A DNA stretch of 64,000 nt from Rhodopirellula sp. SM50 (GCF_002289565.1 NZ_NTFY01000079.1:17932-81931), one strand, 5' to 3'; positions 20,620 through 31,613 are shown, counted from the stretch's first letter. The notes: generated by a model from the sequence alone, not told the origin. Translations and numbers: made by a program.

Positions 20620-21438
20620 TCAGTCCGTTTGAGTCCAATAGCGAAACGCCCGCATGGTTTGGCGGGCGGCTTCATGGGGATCGGGCCACGGAAACGCTTC
20701 GGCGCACAAGTAGCCTTGGTAGTCGATCGCCCGCAGCGCTTCGATGATGCGTCCGTACTGCATGTGACCACAACCGACCGGCCGACGGTTGCTGTCGACG
20801 AAGTGGATGTGGCCGACCAGATCACCGCCGTGGGTCAAGGCTTCGGCGATGTCGGTCTCTTCGATGCCCATGTGAAACAGGTCGCACAGCAATCGCACGT
20901 TGGATGTCGATAACGATTGCAGCAGTTCGACGCCCTGGTTGACAGTGCAGCACTGATTGGTCTCGTAGCGATTCAGCGGCTCATAGATCAACGGCACGCC
21001 GTACTGGCTGGCATGCTCCCCGCCGTCTTCGAGTGCCTCGGCGAGGTACGCCCGGGCGGTTTTTGAATCGACGTCGGCGTCACTGCGACCCTGCATCGAA
21101 CCGATGATCGCCATCGCGCCAAATCCGCCGGCGGCATCGATGATGGTGCGAACAAACGCGCGGGCGTCGGATCGTTTCTTCGCATCGGCATCGGCCAACT
21201 GCAGCCGATGTTTGACCCAACCGGCACCGGTACCGAGTGCGGCCAGTCGAACGCCCGCGCCGTCGAGTAGATTGCCGAGCGAATCCAAGTTCAGCGATTC
21301 CACCGACGGCGCAAAGATTTCTACGGCGTCGTAACCGAGTTCGCCGGCAAACGCGATCGATTTTTCAAGTCCGTCCCAAAGGACGAACGGCCCACCGCGA
21401 GCTTCTTCGACCAACGAAATGGTAATGCAAGATTTCAT
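20620..21438 (-). CDS. Sugar phosphate isomerase/epimerase family (TIM barrel, hydroxypyruvate isomerase-like)
   Basis: A 272-residue AP-endonuclease-2-type TIM barrel. Sequence features include AGELGYDAVEIFAP near the N-terminus, a metal-binding YEPLNRYETNQ (Glu), CDLFHMGIEE (Asp/His) and GHIHFVDSNRRPVGCGH, plus the final YLCAEAFPWPD Glu. These are the conserved metal ligands of the family, so an active isomerase or epimerase is likely. ATG at 21438 (MKSCITISLVEE) gives the canonical first strand; the upstream frame to 21498 is out of the family. The 3' end is 2 bases from the convergent NatB gene. Substrate unknown; hydroxypyruvate or a ketose is typical. Confidence 0.85.
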   Translation of the reverse strand: MKSCITISLVEEARGGPFVLWDGLEKSIAFAGELGYDAVEIFAPSVESLNLDSLGNLLDGAGVRLAALGTGAGWVKHRLQLADADAKKRSDARAFVRTIIDAAGGFGAMAIIGSMQGRSDADVDSKTARAYLAEALEDGGEHASQYGVPLIYEPLNRYETNQCCTVNQGVELLQSLSTSNVRLLCDLFHMGIEETDIAEALTHGGDLVGHIHFVDSNRRPVGCGHMQYGRIIEALRAIDYQGYLCAEAFPWPDPHEAARQTMRAFRYWTQTD

Positions 21439-21470
21439 GTGACAGGGGGGGGTAGGGGGGATTGGGAGAG

Positions 21471-21518
21471 ACAAGGAGACAAGGAGACAAGGAGACAAGG
21501 AGACAAGGAGACAAGGAG
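21471..21518. repeat. Short tandem repeat, 8-bp unit x 6
   Basis: ACAAGGAG is repeated six times without interruption at 21471-21518. Confidence 0.95.
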
Positions 21519-21537
21519 ACTGAGAGCGGACTCAGGA

Positions 21538-21600
21538 CTTGAAACTTGAAACTTGAAACTTGAAACTTGAAACTTGAAACTTGAAACTTGAAACTTGAAA
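21538..21600. repeat. Short tandem repeat, 7-bp unit x 9
   Basis: CTTGAAA is repeated exactly nine times (63 bases), ending two bases before the end of the aldo/keto reductase gene. With the 8-bp array next to it, it forms a double microsatellite in the gap between the reductase and the isomerase. Confidence 0.95.
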
Positions 21601-21602
21601 CC

Positions 21603-22538
<936 letters not shown>

Positions 22539-22853
22539 CCTGAATGTCTCCTTTTTGGTGCGATCGCTTGAGCGATGAACCTACCACACAATGGCCACCG
22601 CTGGACACCACCGCCAACGCCTGGCGGATCGATGTGCCGGGGTGCGACAGGAGGTTTCGGACGCCGATTGTGGACGATCGGCCTTCCCGTCGACAGAGCC
22701 GGCAAACCCGATCCATGGGTCAGAACCGGCACAGCCGATTCGATCGGATTGAGGAAAACGGCCAAACCCCGACGAAGCGATTGATAGGATCCGCTGGCCA
22801 CCCCACGCGAACCAAGAGTTCCGCAGATTCTTTCTTTTGTTAGGCGGAGTGCC
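22539..22853. other. Divergent intergenic region aldo/keto reductase / HD-GYP regulator
   Basis: No gene is seen. The good ribosome binding sites of both flanking genes lie at its edges (AAGGAGA for the reductase, GGCGGAG for the regulator). No clear promoter or repeat was found. Confidence 0.5.
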
Positions 22854-24080
22854 ATGAGTTCCAACGTTTCCTCGATCAATCATCCATCGTCCCGCCCGGG
22901 GATCCCGATCCCGGCGGTCAACGCCCCCTTGGTCCTCGACTCGCAAGTTCGCGTCGAACGCCGTCAGGATGTCCCTCCGGGCAAGATCATGATCGTCGAT
23001 GACGAGGTCGCCAACGTGCTGATCGCCAAGAAAATCCTGTCCCAGGCCGGGCACAACGACTTTGAAACCACCACCGACTCGACGGTCGCGATGAATTTGA
23101 TTCACACGCGCGAACCCGACGTCGTGTTGTTGGACATCAACATGCCGCACGTCGACGGGATTTCGATCTTGTCGCAGATCCGCAGTGTCGAAAAATTCAA
23201 ACGTCTGCCCGTGTTGATCTTGACCGCGAACACTCACAGCGAAGTCAAATTGCGCTGCCTGGAACTCGGCGCGACGGACTTTTTGATCAAGCCGATCGAC
23301 CCGATGGAACTTGCACCGCGGGTTCGCAATGCGCTGCAAAGCAAGATGTACCATGACCAGTTGTTTTACCACGCCGCAGAACTGGAAAAGATCGTGTTGC
23401 GACGCACGAAAGAACTGGAAAAATCGCGTCGTGAAGTGATCTACTCTCTGGCCCGTGCCGCCGAACTGCGTGACAACGACACCGGAAACCACGTCATCCG
23501 CGTGGGCCGTTACGCGGGCGTGATCGCCCGAAACCTCGGTCTGCCGGAACGCTTCGTCGACGATCTCGAACTGGCCGCCCAACTTCATGACGTCGGCAAG
23601 ATCGCGATCCCCGACGCCATCTTGCTCAAGCCCGGCAAACTGGAACCGGAGGAGTACGAGATCATCAAGGGGCACGTCAAACACGGGCGCCAGATCATCA
23701 AGCCCTTCGCCGCCCACGACGCCGCGACGATGCGCAGCCATGTGCAAACCGGTTCCGAAATCCTCTCCGACGGGACCTCGCTGATGCGATTGGCGGCCAG
23801 CATCGCGCAGACCCACCACGAAAAAGTGGACGGAACGGGCTACCCGATCGGGCTGGCCGGTGACGACATCCCGATCGAAGGCCGGATCACCGCGGTGGCA
23901 GACGTCTTTGACGCCCTGTCTTCCGAACGGCCGTACAAGAAAGCGATGCCGCGCGAAAAATGCTTCTCGATTCTCGAGGAAGGCCGCGGAACCCACTTCG
24001 ATTCCGACGTGCTGGACGCGTTTTTCGCCGGCGCGGCCGACATCGTTCGCATCCAGGTCGAATTCGCCGACTACGCCTGA
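22854..24080 (+). CDS. Response regulator with HD-GYP phosphodiesterase output
   Basis: A 408-residue signalling protein. After a 40-residue disordered head comes a receiver domain (about 43-165) with the phospho-acceptor D94 in VVLLDINMP and the K of FLIKPID. A short helical linker follows. The HD-GYP domain (about 195-395) shows ELAAQLHDVGKIAIPD (H245, D246), IKGHVKHG, HHEKVDGTGYP (G329 Y330 P331) and the VADVFDALSS metal site. These are the residues expected in active cyclic-di-GMP or related dinucleotide phosphodiesterases. GGAG lies before the ATG. No histidine kinase is adjacent. The stop codon lies in the first copy of a 15-bp tandem repeat. Confidence 0.93.
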   Translation: MSSNVSSINHPSSRPGIPIPAVNAPLVLDSQVRVERRQDVPPGKIMIVDDEVANVLIAKKILSQAGHNDFETTTDSTVAMNLIHTREPDVVLLDINMPHVDGISILSQIRSVEKFKRLPVLILTANTHSEVKLRCLELGATDFLIKPIDPMELAPRVRNALQSKMYHDQLFYHAAELEKIVLRRTKELEKSRREVIYSLARAAELRDNDTGNHVIRVGRYAGVIARNLGLPERFVDDLELAAQLHDVGKIAIPDAILLKPGKLEPEEYEIIKGHVKHGRQIIKPFAAHDAATMRSHVQTGSEILSDGTSLMRLAASIAQTHHEKVDGTGYPIGLAGDDIPIEGRITAVADVFDALSSERPYKKAMPREKCFSILEEGRGTHFDSDVLDAFFAGAADIVRIQVEFADYA

Positions 24081-24134
24081 TCACATCGGGCCTGATCACA
24101 TCGGGCCTGATCACATCGGGCCGGATCGCATCGG
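24075..24134. repeat. 15-bp tandem repeat x 4 over the HD-GYP gene stop
   Basis: GCCTGATCACATCGG is repeated three times exactly (24075-24089, 24090-24104, 24105-24119) and once with two changes (24120-24134). The TGA stop at 24078-24080 is inside the first unit. Each unit contains the palindrome TGATCA. Confidence 0.95.
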
Positions 24135-24336
24135 GCTCGGCGGCTCCTGTAGCGGTCCGCGTGAGATCGGTTATCGATTCAGTGAGATCTCTTCCCAATC
24201 CAGGCCTGTCGGCGGCGCGCCCCTCGTGTTCCATGTTATCCTCTTGGACTTCGTTCCAAGCTGCTGAATTCTCGGCTCGTAGAATCACAGCGGATGGAAT
24301 CACAGCAGTGGACACGTTTAGAGAACATCAGCAGCG

Positions 24337-25449
24337 ATGACAAGTGCGCAGTGTCGTTGGGGAATCCTCAGCTCGGCTAATATTGCAAGGAAGAACTGGA
24401 AAGCCATCCGATTGAGCGGCAACGGCGTCGTCCGGGGCGTGTCCAGTCGATCGGTCCAACGAGCCCATCAATTCATCGCCGATTGTCAACACGAAGCCCC
24501 CTTTGAGGTGGTTCCCGAGGCATTTGATGGACACCAGGCGCTGTTGGATTGTGCCGAAATCGACGCCGTCTACATCCCCATGCCGACCGGCAGCCGAAAG
24601 GAATGGGTGATCGCCGCCGCGGAAGCCAAAAAACACGTGCTGATCGAGAAACCGGTCGCCGTCAACGCCGCCGACGCGGAAGCGATGCGTGACGCTTGCG
24701 ACGCCAACGGCGTACAATTGATGGACGGGGTGATGTTCGATCACGGCAAGCGGATCAACGCCGTCAGCGAACAGGTCCGATCGGCGGCACTGGGCCAACT
24801 CCGCCGCATCCAAACCCATTTTTCCTTCACCGGCGATTCGGAATTCCAATCCGCCAACATTCGCACCGACAGCATTCTGGAACCCCACGGATGTCTGGGC
24901 GACCTGGGCTGGTATTGCATTCGATTCATCTTGTGGGCGAGCGGCTTTCAAGATCCCCTGGAAGTCTCCGGACGCACCCTCACCCGATTGTCACGGGAAG
25001 GATCCGACGACTGGGTTCCAGGCGAATTCGCCGGCGAACTGGTTTTTGATGGCGGACTGACGGCCGGTTTCTTTTGCTCGTTCTGCACCGCCAACCAGCA
25101 ACTGGCGACCCTCTCGGGTGATTCCGGATACCTGACGATCGATGACTTCGTGCTGCCGTTGTACGACTCCAAGACCGAATACCAAATCCATCGTCACGAG
25201 TTGCAGATCGACAATTGCCAATGGAATTTCCGTCGACGCAGCGAAACGTTCCAGTGCGATGAATACCACAGCGGTGAATCCAACGCGCAAGAAGTCGAGA
25301 TGATGCGGACGTTCAACGAGATCGCCCATTCCGGCAATCTCGATCGCCGCTTGGCTGACCGCGCGGTCCAAACCCAGCGCATTCTCGATGCCTGTCGGCG
25401 GAGCGATTCGTTGGACGGAAAACGGATCCCGCTCAGCGATCCTAGCTGA
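24337..25449 (+). CDS. Gfo/Idh/MocA family oxidoreductase
   Basis: A 370-residue NAD(P)-dependent oxidoreductase. The N-terminal Rossmann domain begins RWGILSSANIARKN, with the usual GILSSANIA dinucleotide loop. EKPVAVN (residues about 104-110) is the family's conserved Lys-containing motif. The C-terminal half is the mixed beta-sheet substrate domain with GCLGDLGWYCIRF. Typical substrates are sugars, inositols or sugar nucleotides; planctomycetes carry many paralogues. The ATG at 24337 directly precedes the Rossmann start. It lies upstream of a sodium symporter on the same strand with 96 bases between; a joint catabolic unit is possible but not shown. Confidence 0.9.
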   Translation: MTSAQCRWGILSSANIARKNWKAIRLSGNGVVRGVSSRSVQRAHQFIADCQHEAPFEVVPEAFDGHQALLDCAEIDAVYIPMPTGSRKEWVIAAAEAKKHVLIEKPVAVNAADAEAMRDACDANGVQLMDGVMFDHGKRINAVSEQVRSAALGQLRRIQTHFSFTGDSEFQSANIRTDSILEPHGCLGDLGWYCIRFILWASGFQDPLEVSGRTLTRLSREGSDDWVPGEFAGELVFDGGLTAGFFCSFCTANQQLATLSGDSGYLTIDDFVLPLYDSKTEYQIHRHELQIDNCQWNFRRRSETFQCDEYHSGESNAQEVEMMRTFNEIAHSGNLDRRLADRAVQTQRILDACRRSDSLDGKRIPLSDPS

Positions 25450-25545
25450 TCCCCAAGACGATCCCGCCCAACATCCCGCAACCCCGCGCAGCCCCACCTG
25501 CCCGTCGCTACGGCTGCGCCCCCTTTCTCGCTTCGGCACGGTCCA

Positions 25546-27189
25546 TTGACGATTGCAACCTTTCTGTTCTTCACCGCCCTGGTCGCATTTGCCACTTGGT
25601 GGGTCACCCGTGGCGGTGGCGCATCGACGGACGAGAGCTACTTTTTGGCAGGCCGATCGCTGACCGGTGTCTTCATCGCCGGTTCGCTGTTGCTGACGAA
25701 TCTTTCCACCGAACAGTTGATCGGGCTCAACGCGGCCGCGTTCACCGAAGGACTTTCGGTGATGGCTTGGGAGGTCGTCGCGGGGATCTCCCTGGTCGCC
25801 CTGGCGCTGGTGTTTCTGCCGCGTTATTTGAAATCCGGGATCGCAACCATCCCCCAGTTCTTTGAAGAGCGTTACGGCAGTGGCGTGCGAACGTTGACGA
25901 CGTTTCTGTTCGTCATCGCCTACATGCTGATTCTGCTGCCCTTCGTGCTCTACTTGGGCGCCAACGGATTGTCGGGAATGCTGGAACTGGAATCGCGGTT
26001 GAACATGACACAGATTCAAACGATCTGGACGGTGATCATTTTCATCGCGACGGTCGGCGGTGCCTATGCGATTTGGGGCGGCTTAAAAGCGGTGGCGGTC
26101 TCGGACACCTTTAACGGTGCAGGGCTGCTGATCGGTGGGCTGATGATCACCTATTTCACACTCTCCACGATCGCCGGGGACGACGGCAGTTTACTCACCG
26201 CGTTGTCGCTGATCGCCGACCGCGACCCGGACGCCTTCCGATCGCTCGGATCGGCCGACGAAGATGTCTCCTGGCCGACCCTCTTTACGGGGGTCTTGCT
26301 GCTGAATTTTTTCTATTGGTCCACCAATCAACAAATCATTCAGCGCACGTTCGGCGCCAAAAACCTGGCCGAGGGGCAAAAGGGTGTCTTGTTGGCCGCG
26401 TTCTTCAAAATCTTGGCGCCGCTGATTTTGGTGTTGCCTGGGATTGCGGCAGCTTACTTGGTTGCCACGAATCCCGAGTTCGCCGAGCGCGTCGGAGCGA
26501 CGACCGATGGGGCGGCCAACCGGGCCTACGGCACGCTCGTGGTTTCCGTTTTACCCGAGTCGTTGGTGGGATTTTTTGCCGCCGTGGTCGTCGGGTCGAT
26601 CTTGTCAACGTTCAACTCGGTGCTCAACAGCAGCGCGACGTTGTTTTCTCTGGACATCTACAAGAAATTCATTCGTCCACAGGCGTCGACGCACCAGGTC
26701 GTGCTCTCCGGCCAGCTCTGCAGCTTCGTCGTCGCGGTGTTCGCCGTGATCGCCGCCCCCACGTTTTTCCATGGCCGTGAGGAGGTTTTTGGTTTCTTTC
26801 AAAAGCTCAATGGCGTCTATTTCATCCCGATTCTGGCGATCATGTTGGTCGGCCTGACCAATCGCACCGTCGACGGGATGTCCGCGCTGATCACGCTGAT
26901 CGTCGGCTTGACCGCAATGTCGATCGGTACGTTCTTAAGTGGGCAAAGCGAAACGGAGCAGGGCTGGGTGATCGGGACCTTCGGGTCGGGGTATCACTTC
27001 ATGGGCGTCGTGTTTCTGGGACTGATTGTGCTGCAGTTGGTTCTCGGCGCGGTAGGGTTCCGCCGCAGCACGCCCTACGTCCAACAAGACGTTGGGGCGG
27101 TCGATCTGACTCCGTGGAAAGCGGCTCCCTACGTCGGTGGCGGGCTGATCCTGTTGGCCATTTCGCTCTATGCGGTCTTTGCGATCTGA
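25546..27189 (+). CDS. Sodium:solute symporter (SSS family), sugar-transporter-like
   Basis: A 547-residue membrane protein with about 14 predicted helices in the LeuT-like fold. Family marks include ESYFLAGRSLTG near the N-terminus, SLLLTNLSTEQLIGLNAAAF (the unwound first helix), YLKSGIATIPQFFEERYG and GSILSTFNSVLNSSATLF, a segment with the usual Na+-site serines. The STEQLIG variant is found in the SglT/YidK-like sugar group, so a sugar or a related polyol is the best guess. The start is TTG at 25546; no ATG lies nearer to the first helix. The stop is in a short imperfect 14-bp duplication. Substrate unproven. Confidence 0.88.
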   Translation: MTIATFLFFTALVAFATWWVTRGGGASTDESYFLAGRSLTGVFIAGSLLLTNLSTEQLIGLNAAAFTEGLSVMAWEVVAGISLVALALVFLPRYLKSGIATIPQFFEERYGSGVRTLTTFLFVIAYMLILLPFVLYLGANGLSGMLELESRLNMTQIQTIWTVIIFIATVGGAYAIWGGLKAVAVSDTFNGAGLLIGGLMITYFTLSTIAGDDGSLLTALSLIADRDPDAFRSLGSADEDVSWPTLFTGVLLLNFFYWSTNQQIIQRTFGAKNLAEGQKGVLLAAFFKILAPLILVLPGIAAAYLVATNPEFAERVGATTDGAANRAYGTLVVSVLPESLVGFFAAVVVGSILSTFNSVLNSSATLFSLDIYKKFIRPQASTHQVVLSGQLCSFVVAVFAVIAAPTFFHGREEVFGFFQKLNGVYFIPILAIMLVGLTNRTVDGMSALITLIVGLTAMSIGTFLSGQSETEQGWVIGTFGSGYHFMGVVFLGLIVLQLVLGAVGFRRSTPYVQQDVGAVDLTPWKAAPYVGGGLILLAISLYAVFAI

Positions 27190-27213
27190 TCGCAGGCGGT
27201 CGATCGCAGGCGG
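27186..27213. repeat. 14-bp imperfect tandem duplication at the symporter stop
   Basis: GATCGCAGGCGG occurs at 27188-27199 and again at 27202-27213 (12 of 14 positions identical in a 14-base period). The TGA stop at 27187-27189 overlaps the first copy. Confidence 0.7.
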
Positions 27214-27761
27214 GCATCGGTTCGACCGGCGATCAAGGGGTTTCGTCACGCTCCCCCTGGGCATTGGGGTTTACACAAATCGCAAGAGTCGAAGTCACCT
27301 TCCCTCTGGGAGTGTCGCGGAGGCGTGTGCGCTCGGAGCGGGGAGAGGCTGTTGCAACGCCAGGGTTGCCAGCCACGATGGAGCATCAATGCCGGAAGCC
27401 CTCCCCTCGCTCCGCTCGACCCTCCCGCACACGGGAGGATTGCTTTAAGACTGCATGACCTTCACACGGCAGGGTTAGTTCAGTCGTCCAGAGGCCGCTG
27501 CGCCAAAGGGAAGTCAGCCCCCCACGATGCTGCATTGCGGAGACGCGATGTGCGCAAACGCCGCGATTCAACTTCTTCTGGCGCACACCTGGATTTTGCC
27601 TGCAGTGGTTCGACCGAGTCGTTTATACTGCGTCTGAAATTTGGCGGGGCTTTGCCACCAATGAGAATCGAGGCAACAAATCAGGGCCAAGAGGGCTGCC
27701 GAGAGGCGAACGAGCGATTTTTGCCGAGCAAATATTCGAGCATACTGCTAGCGTCATCGCG
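27190..27761. repeat. Intergenic region with a family E repeat
   Basis: No gene is supported. About 27278-27446 resembles 55964-56127: both have CAAGAGTCGAA, then CCCTCTGGGAG, then CGCTCGGAGCGGG, and a later CGCTCGACCCTCCC. A possible -10 element TATACT is at 27624-27629, about 130 bases before the kinase start. The spacer to a -35 is unclear. Frames reading through the repeat are rejected as genes. Confidence 0.55.
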
Positions 27762-30700
27762 ATGGATGCACCTCCAGAGAACCGTCCTGCAAATCCGTCT
27801 GACGAAACTCAGGGCCGCCCGTCACGCAACGACGAAACGCGTTTATCCAACTCGCTTGAAGCGAGTATGACGTCGCCGCTGACGGCCGGCCAACGCTTTG
27901 GCGATTTCCGCATTCGCGAGTTGATCGGTCGCGGCAAGGCGGGATTTGTCTATTCGGCCGACGACTTATTGGCCAAGCGGCGCTGCGCACTCAAATTGCT
28001 GTGCCGCATGTCGTCTCACGATCTGTATCGCAACAAGCTCGGGTTCCGCCGGATGTCTCCGTTTCGGCACCCCTGCCTGCTCCGCACCGACCGGATCGAG
28101 ATCATCGAGAAGTACACCGTGCTTTCGATGGAAGAGATCGAAGGCGAGACCTTGTATGCGGCGGCATTGCGGCTCAAAGAACTGCCTCCGCCGGAAGCCT
28201 ATCGGCGGCTTCATTCGCTGCTGCACGACTACGCCGTCGGATTGGCGATCATGCACTTCGGTGGGCTAGTGCATCGCGATTTAAAACCGACGAACATGAT
28301 GGTCCGCAATAACGGGCACGGTGTGATCGTCGACTACGGTTTGGTCGCCAACTGCGATCCGGAAACCGACCCGTATGGGCTGCGTCCCTACATCGCGGGT
28401 ACCCCGCGTTACTTTTCCCCCGAAGCGTTATGGGAACAAAGCTACACACCGGCGGGCGATGTGTTCAGCTTGGGCCTGGTGATGCTGGATTGCCTGAACG
28501 AGATCTCGGGAAGTGATCGCTGGCTGCGTCAGGGCGATTTCGCCGACTGGGTGCGTGATGAAGACGAGCAAACGATTGCCGATGCCGTCTCGGGCATGGA
28601 CGAAGACGTCCCGCCGCTGCTACGTATGGCCGTCGCCGGCATGCTCAATGCGGACCGGACCAAACGCCCGTCATCCCTCGAAATCGTCGCGATGACGAAG
28701 ACCGATGACAACCCGATTCGCTTGGTGACCACGCATCATCTGTTCGGCCGCGAACGCGAGTTGGAACAGTGTGAACGGTGGATCCGTGAAATCTATCGTG
28801 GCCGCACCGGGCGGCTGCACCTCCACGGCGAAGCGGGTGCGGGCAAGACGCGATTGCTGGATGAACTCGAGCGTCAACTTCGACAGAACAACTGGGGCCA
28901 GGTGTTTCGGGTCAAATGCCGATCACGTGAAAACCAGACGCTGCAGGTGATGGACCAAATCGCCGATCAAATCGCCCAGCGTTATGCCCGTTCGGATCGC
29001 GACGCGCTGAGACTCGATCCGGTCAGCGCCTCCATCCTGATCCATTCGTTCCCCCAGTTGCGTCACGTCATCTTCACGGACCTCGCCGAAACCCCCGACA
29101 TGTTCTCCGCGGTTCCGGAACGACTCGACGCACTTTCGGCAGCGGCAAGGCTGAGTCGTGAACTCCGCAAAGTCGGTCCGCTGATCATCATCATCGATGA
29201 CGCCCAGTGGTCCGACCACGACAGCGACACCGTCTGGGACGAGTTGCAAAAGGACACCGATGGCTTTTTGGGAATCATCACGTCCTCGCGAAAACCGGAA
29301 ACCAATCAACGCCAGGCAGCCGACCAGTGTGTCCACATCGGCCCGTTGCCGCCCGACGCGGCGCTGTCGTTCTTGCAAACCGCGGCGACGCGTTGGGATG
29401 CCAACATCAATCCCGCAGGCCTGCAGGAACTGGTCGACGTCTCTCGCTGCAACGCCTTCCGATTGCAAGAACTGGCCGAAGAGTTTCGCCCCGAAGGGAT
29501 GCTGCACCAGGTCGAAGAATCCAATGACGCCTCGATCTCGAACCTGGGCGACGTCGATCGATTTTGGCGCGCCCGGTTTGACCGCTTGAGTGACGATGCC
29601 AAATCCATTCTCGCGTTCATCGTGACCGCGGCGGCCCCGGTTTCGATCAGCCAACTGGCGGACTTGACCGGACGAGGCGAACAAGTCGATGTGTCCGTCT
29701 TCGAATTGGTCAACCAACGCCTGGTCAATGACGACGCCACGGGAAAAGAATGCATCACCGTCGTTCATGACAAGATTGCCGACGGTTTGATCGAAAATCT
29801 GGACACCAACGAACTCCACCAAGCCCACCTGGCCTGGGCGGACTTGTTATCCAAACTCAATCGACCGCGTGATTTCGCTGCCCGCATTGCCGGCCATTAT
29901 TTTGCCGCCGACCAGGACGGCCGGGCATTGCCGTTCGCGATCATGGCCGCCGAAAATGCCGACCGCGCCTTCGCCAAGTCGGAGGCGGGCGAATGGCACG
30001 AAAAGGTGCTACGCCAAGTCACCGGGGATGCCCGCGAGAAACATTTGCGAGATGCCGCACGGTGTTTCCACGAAGCCGATCTGCCAGAGAAAGCGGCCCA
30101 CTACTATCTTGAGCTCTCCGCTGGAGCGACCGACACGCACGAACGCCTGCGGTTTCAAACCCTGGCACTGCAATTGCTGCTTCGAAGCGGGCAAATGGAT
30201 CGCGCCCGTCCGCTGTTGGCTGACCTGGCCGACCAGTTTTCGATCCCCTTCGCCCCGGGCTCCAGAGCATGTTCGCTTCCCGATGTTCGCGCGCAACTTG
30301 CCCGCCTGGCCGACCAACTGAGCGACATCAGCAAACTCGAGTCGCACCCTCAAGACGCGGTGCATTCCGACGTTCGAGAAACAGACGATGAGCCTGCGCG
30401 GCGACAAGATCCTGCACCGCAACAAGATTCCGTCGAAGCGTGTGAGCTGCATTTCTGTAGCGAGATCGGCCGTTCGATGGCGATGCTGGACTTTCGAGGC
30501 ACGCTGCAATTGGTGCTCCACGGCGCCAACCGGGCGTTGGAATCTGGCTCGACCCACGAGCGGATTCATTTCGGCGCGATGGCACGTGTCTGGACCTCGC
30601 TGGTGTCCGCCGACCAGACCAGCGTTCAAATTCAAAGCCGTCAATCCCTGGACGCTCTGTTGGCGTGCCTGAACCATCAACCGGCCGGCAAGATCACCGC

Positions 30701-31613
30701 GGAGATCCGATCCGGGATCGCGTTCACCGAGTCGCTGGCGATGCGATGGAGTGCCGTCCCCGATGCCGTCGACTCCTGCGTGCTCGATTTCATCGCCGAT
30801 TCAAAACCGCTGCGTTTCGAAATCGCGCACACCCGATGGTTGCGTCTGTGGGCCGACTGGCACCTCGGACGTTGGAACGAAATGCAGTCGATGGTCCATG
30901 AGATGGTCGACGATGCGAAGCGTCGTAACGATTCCTACCAGCAGCTGGTCGCAACGATCGGCTATGGCGGAAACGCCTTGCTGTTGTCCGACAGCGTCGC
31001 CGAACTGCAACAGCTTTGCCGGGACAACCAACGCATCAAGACCGACACCGGGACCGTCGAGCTGATCGATTTCTTGCAGTGGATGCAAACCATTCAGCAA
31101 TCTCTTTACCTGGGCGAATTCGACGCCGCGTCACCGCTGGTGATGAAGATGCGACGGTCCATCGAAAGCTCGCCGATCGGACAGATCTTGCTGGTCCGAG
31201 TGTTCCTGGACTACTTCACGGCGTTGGTTTCGCTTCACCTCCGCAGCCAATCATCGGCCGGCCCGCTGACCGACCCCGCGGTCGTTGAAGCCTGCATCGG
31301 TCGTTTGGAAAACCAGTCCTCCGACTATGGGCGGATGCTGGCCGCCTTGATCGGCGGAATCGACAAACGTCAGTCCGAGGAACGAGAACAGGCGATCGAG
31401 GCATTTCAGCGAGCGGCAGAACTGGCAAGCCGACACGGGATGTTCCCTTATCAACTGGCGGCCGAAGACGGTTTGCTGAACTGCGTCAAGCCCGAGGCGG
31501 ATGCCGATTCGCTGTGTCAGCAGATGCTCAATCAGCGGATTGAGCATCCCGAAAAACTGGCACGCCTCTACACGGTCGCCCCACCGCGGTCGCCCCGCAG
31601 CGCAACGCCGTGA
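27762..31613 (+). CDS. Serine/threonine protein kinase with AAA-type ATPase and helical-repeat (TPR-like) C-terminus
   Basis: A 1283-residue signalling protein. Residues 1-45 are disordered. A Hanks-type kinase domain (about 47-310) shows the Gly loop IGRGKAG, the ATP-binding Lys in CALKLL (K78), the HRD loop HRDLKPTN (171-178), the metal site DYG (191-193, in place of DFG) and the APE-like SPE (219-221). A P-loop ATPase follows: Walker A GEAGAGKT (356-363), Walker B LIIIIDDAQWSD. Then comes a winged-helix-like segment and about 550 residues of helical repeats that resemble TPRs. This order matches large bacterial kinase-ATPase signalling scaffolds. No sensor-histidine-kinase or DNA-binding domain is present. 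The last codons and the stop are supplied by a family A repeat end. Substrates unknown. Confidence 0.85.
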   Translation: MDAPPENRPANPSDETQGRPSRNDETRLSNSLEASMTSPLTAGQRFGDFRIRELIGRGKAGFVYSADDLLAKRRCALKLLCRMSSHDLYRNKLGFRRMSPFRHPCLLRTDRIEIIEKYTVLSMEEIEGETLYAAALRLKELPPPEAYRRLHSLLHDYAVGLAIMHFGGLVHRDLKPTNMMVRNNGHGVIVDYGLVANCDPETDPYGLRPYIAGTPRYFSPEALWEQSYTPAGDVFSLGLVMLDCLNEISGSDRWLRQGDFADWVRDEDEQTIADAVSGMDEDVPPLLRMAVAGMLNADRTKRPSSLEIVAMTKTDDNPIRLVTTHHLFGRERELEQCERWIREIYRGRTGRLHLHGEAGAGKTRLLDELERQLRQNNWGQVFRVKCRSRENQTLQVMDQIADQIAQRYARSDRDALRLDPVSASILIHSFPQLRHVIFTDLAETPDMFSAVPERLDALSAAARLSRELRKVGPLIIIIDDAQWSDHDSDTVWDELQKDTDGFLGIITSSRKPETNQRQAADQCVHIGPLPPDAALSFLQTAATRWDANINPAGLQELVDVSRCNAFRLQELAEEFRPEGMLHQVEESNDASISNLGDVDRFWRARFDRLSDDAKSILAFIVTAAAPVSISQLADLTGRGEQVDVSVFELVNQRLVNDDATGKECITVVHDKIADGLIENLDTNELHQAHLAWADLLSKLNRPRDFAARIAGHYFAADQDGRALPFAIMAAENADRAFAKSEAGEWHEKVLRQVTGDAREKHLRDAARCFHEADLPEKAAHYYLELSAGATDTHERLRFQTLALQLLLRSGQMDRARPLLADLADQFSIPFAPGSRACSLPDVRAQLARLADQLSDISKLESHPQDAVHSDVRETDDEPARRQDPAPQQDSVEACELHFCSEIGRSMAMLDFRGTLQLVLHGANRALESGSTHERIHFGAMARVWTSLVSADQTSVQIQSRQSLDALLACLNHQPAGKITAEIRSGIAFTESLAMRWSAVPDAVDSCVLDFIADSKPLRFEIAHTRWLRLWADWHLGRWNEMQSMVHEMVDDAKRRNDSYQQLVATIGYGGNALLLSDSVAELQQLCRDNQRIKTDTGTVELIDFLQWMQTIQQSLYLGEFDAASPLVMKMRRSIESSPIGQILLVRVFLDYFTALVSLHLRSQSSAGPLTDPAVVEACIGRLENQSSDYGRMLAALIGGIDKRQSEEREQAIEAFQRAAELASRHGMFPYQLAAEDGLLNCVKPEADADSLCQQMLNQRIEHPEKLARLYTVAPPRSPRSATP

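Noticed and set aside
27325..27870. Plus-strand frame of 181 codons before the kinase
   Set aside because: It runs through the family E repeat and into the kinase start in another frame; composition is Arg/Ser-rich and not protein-like.
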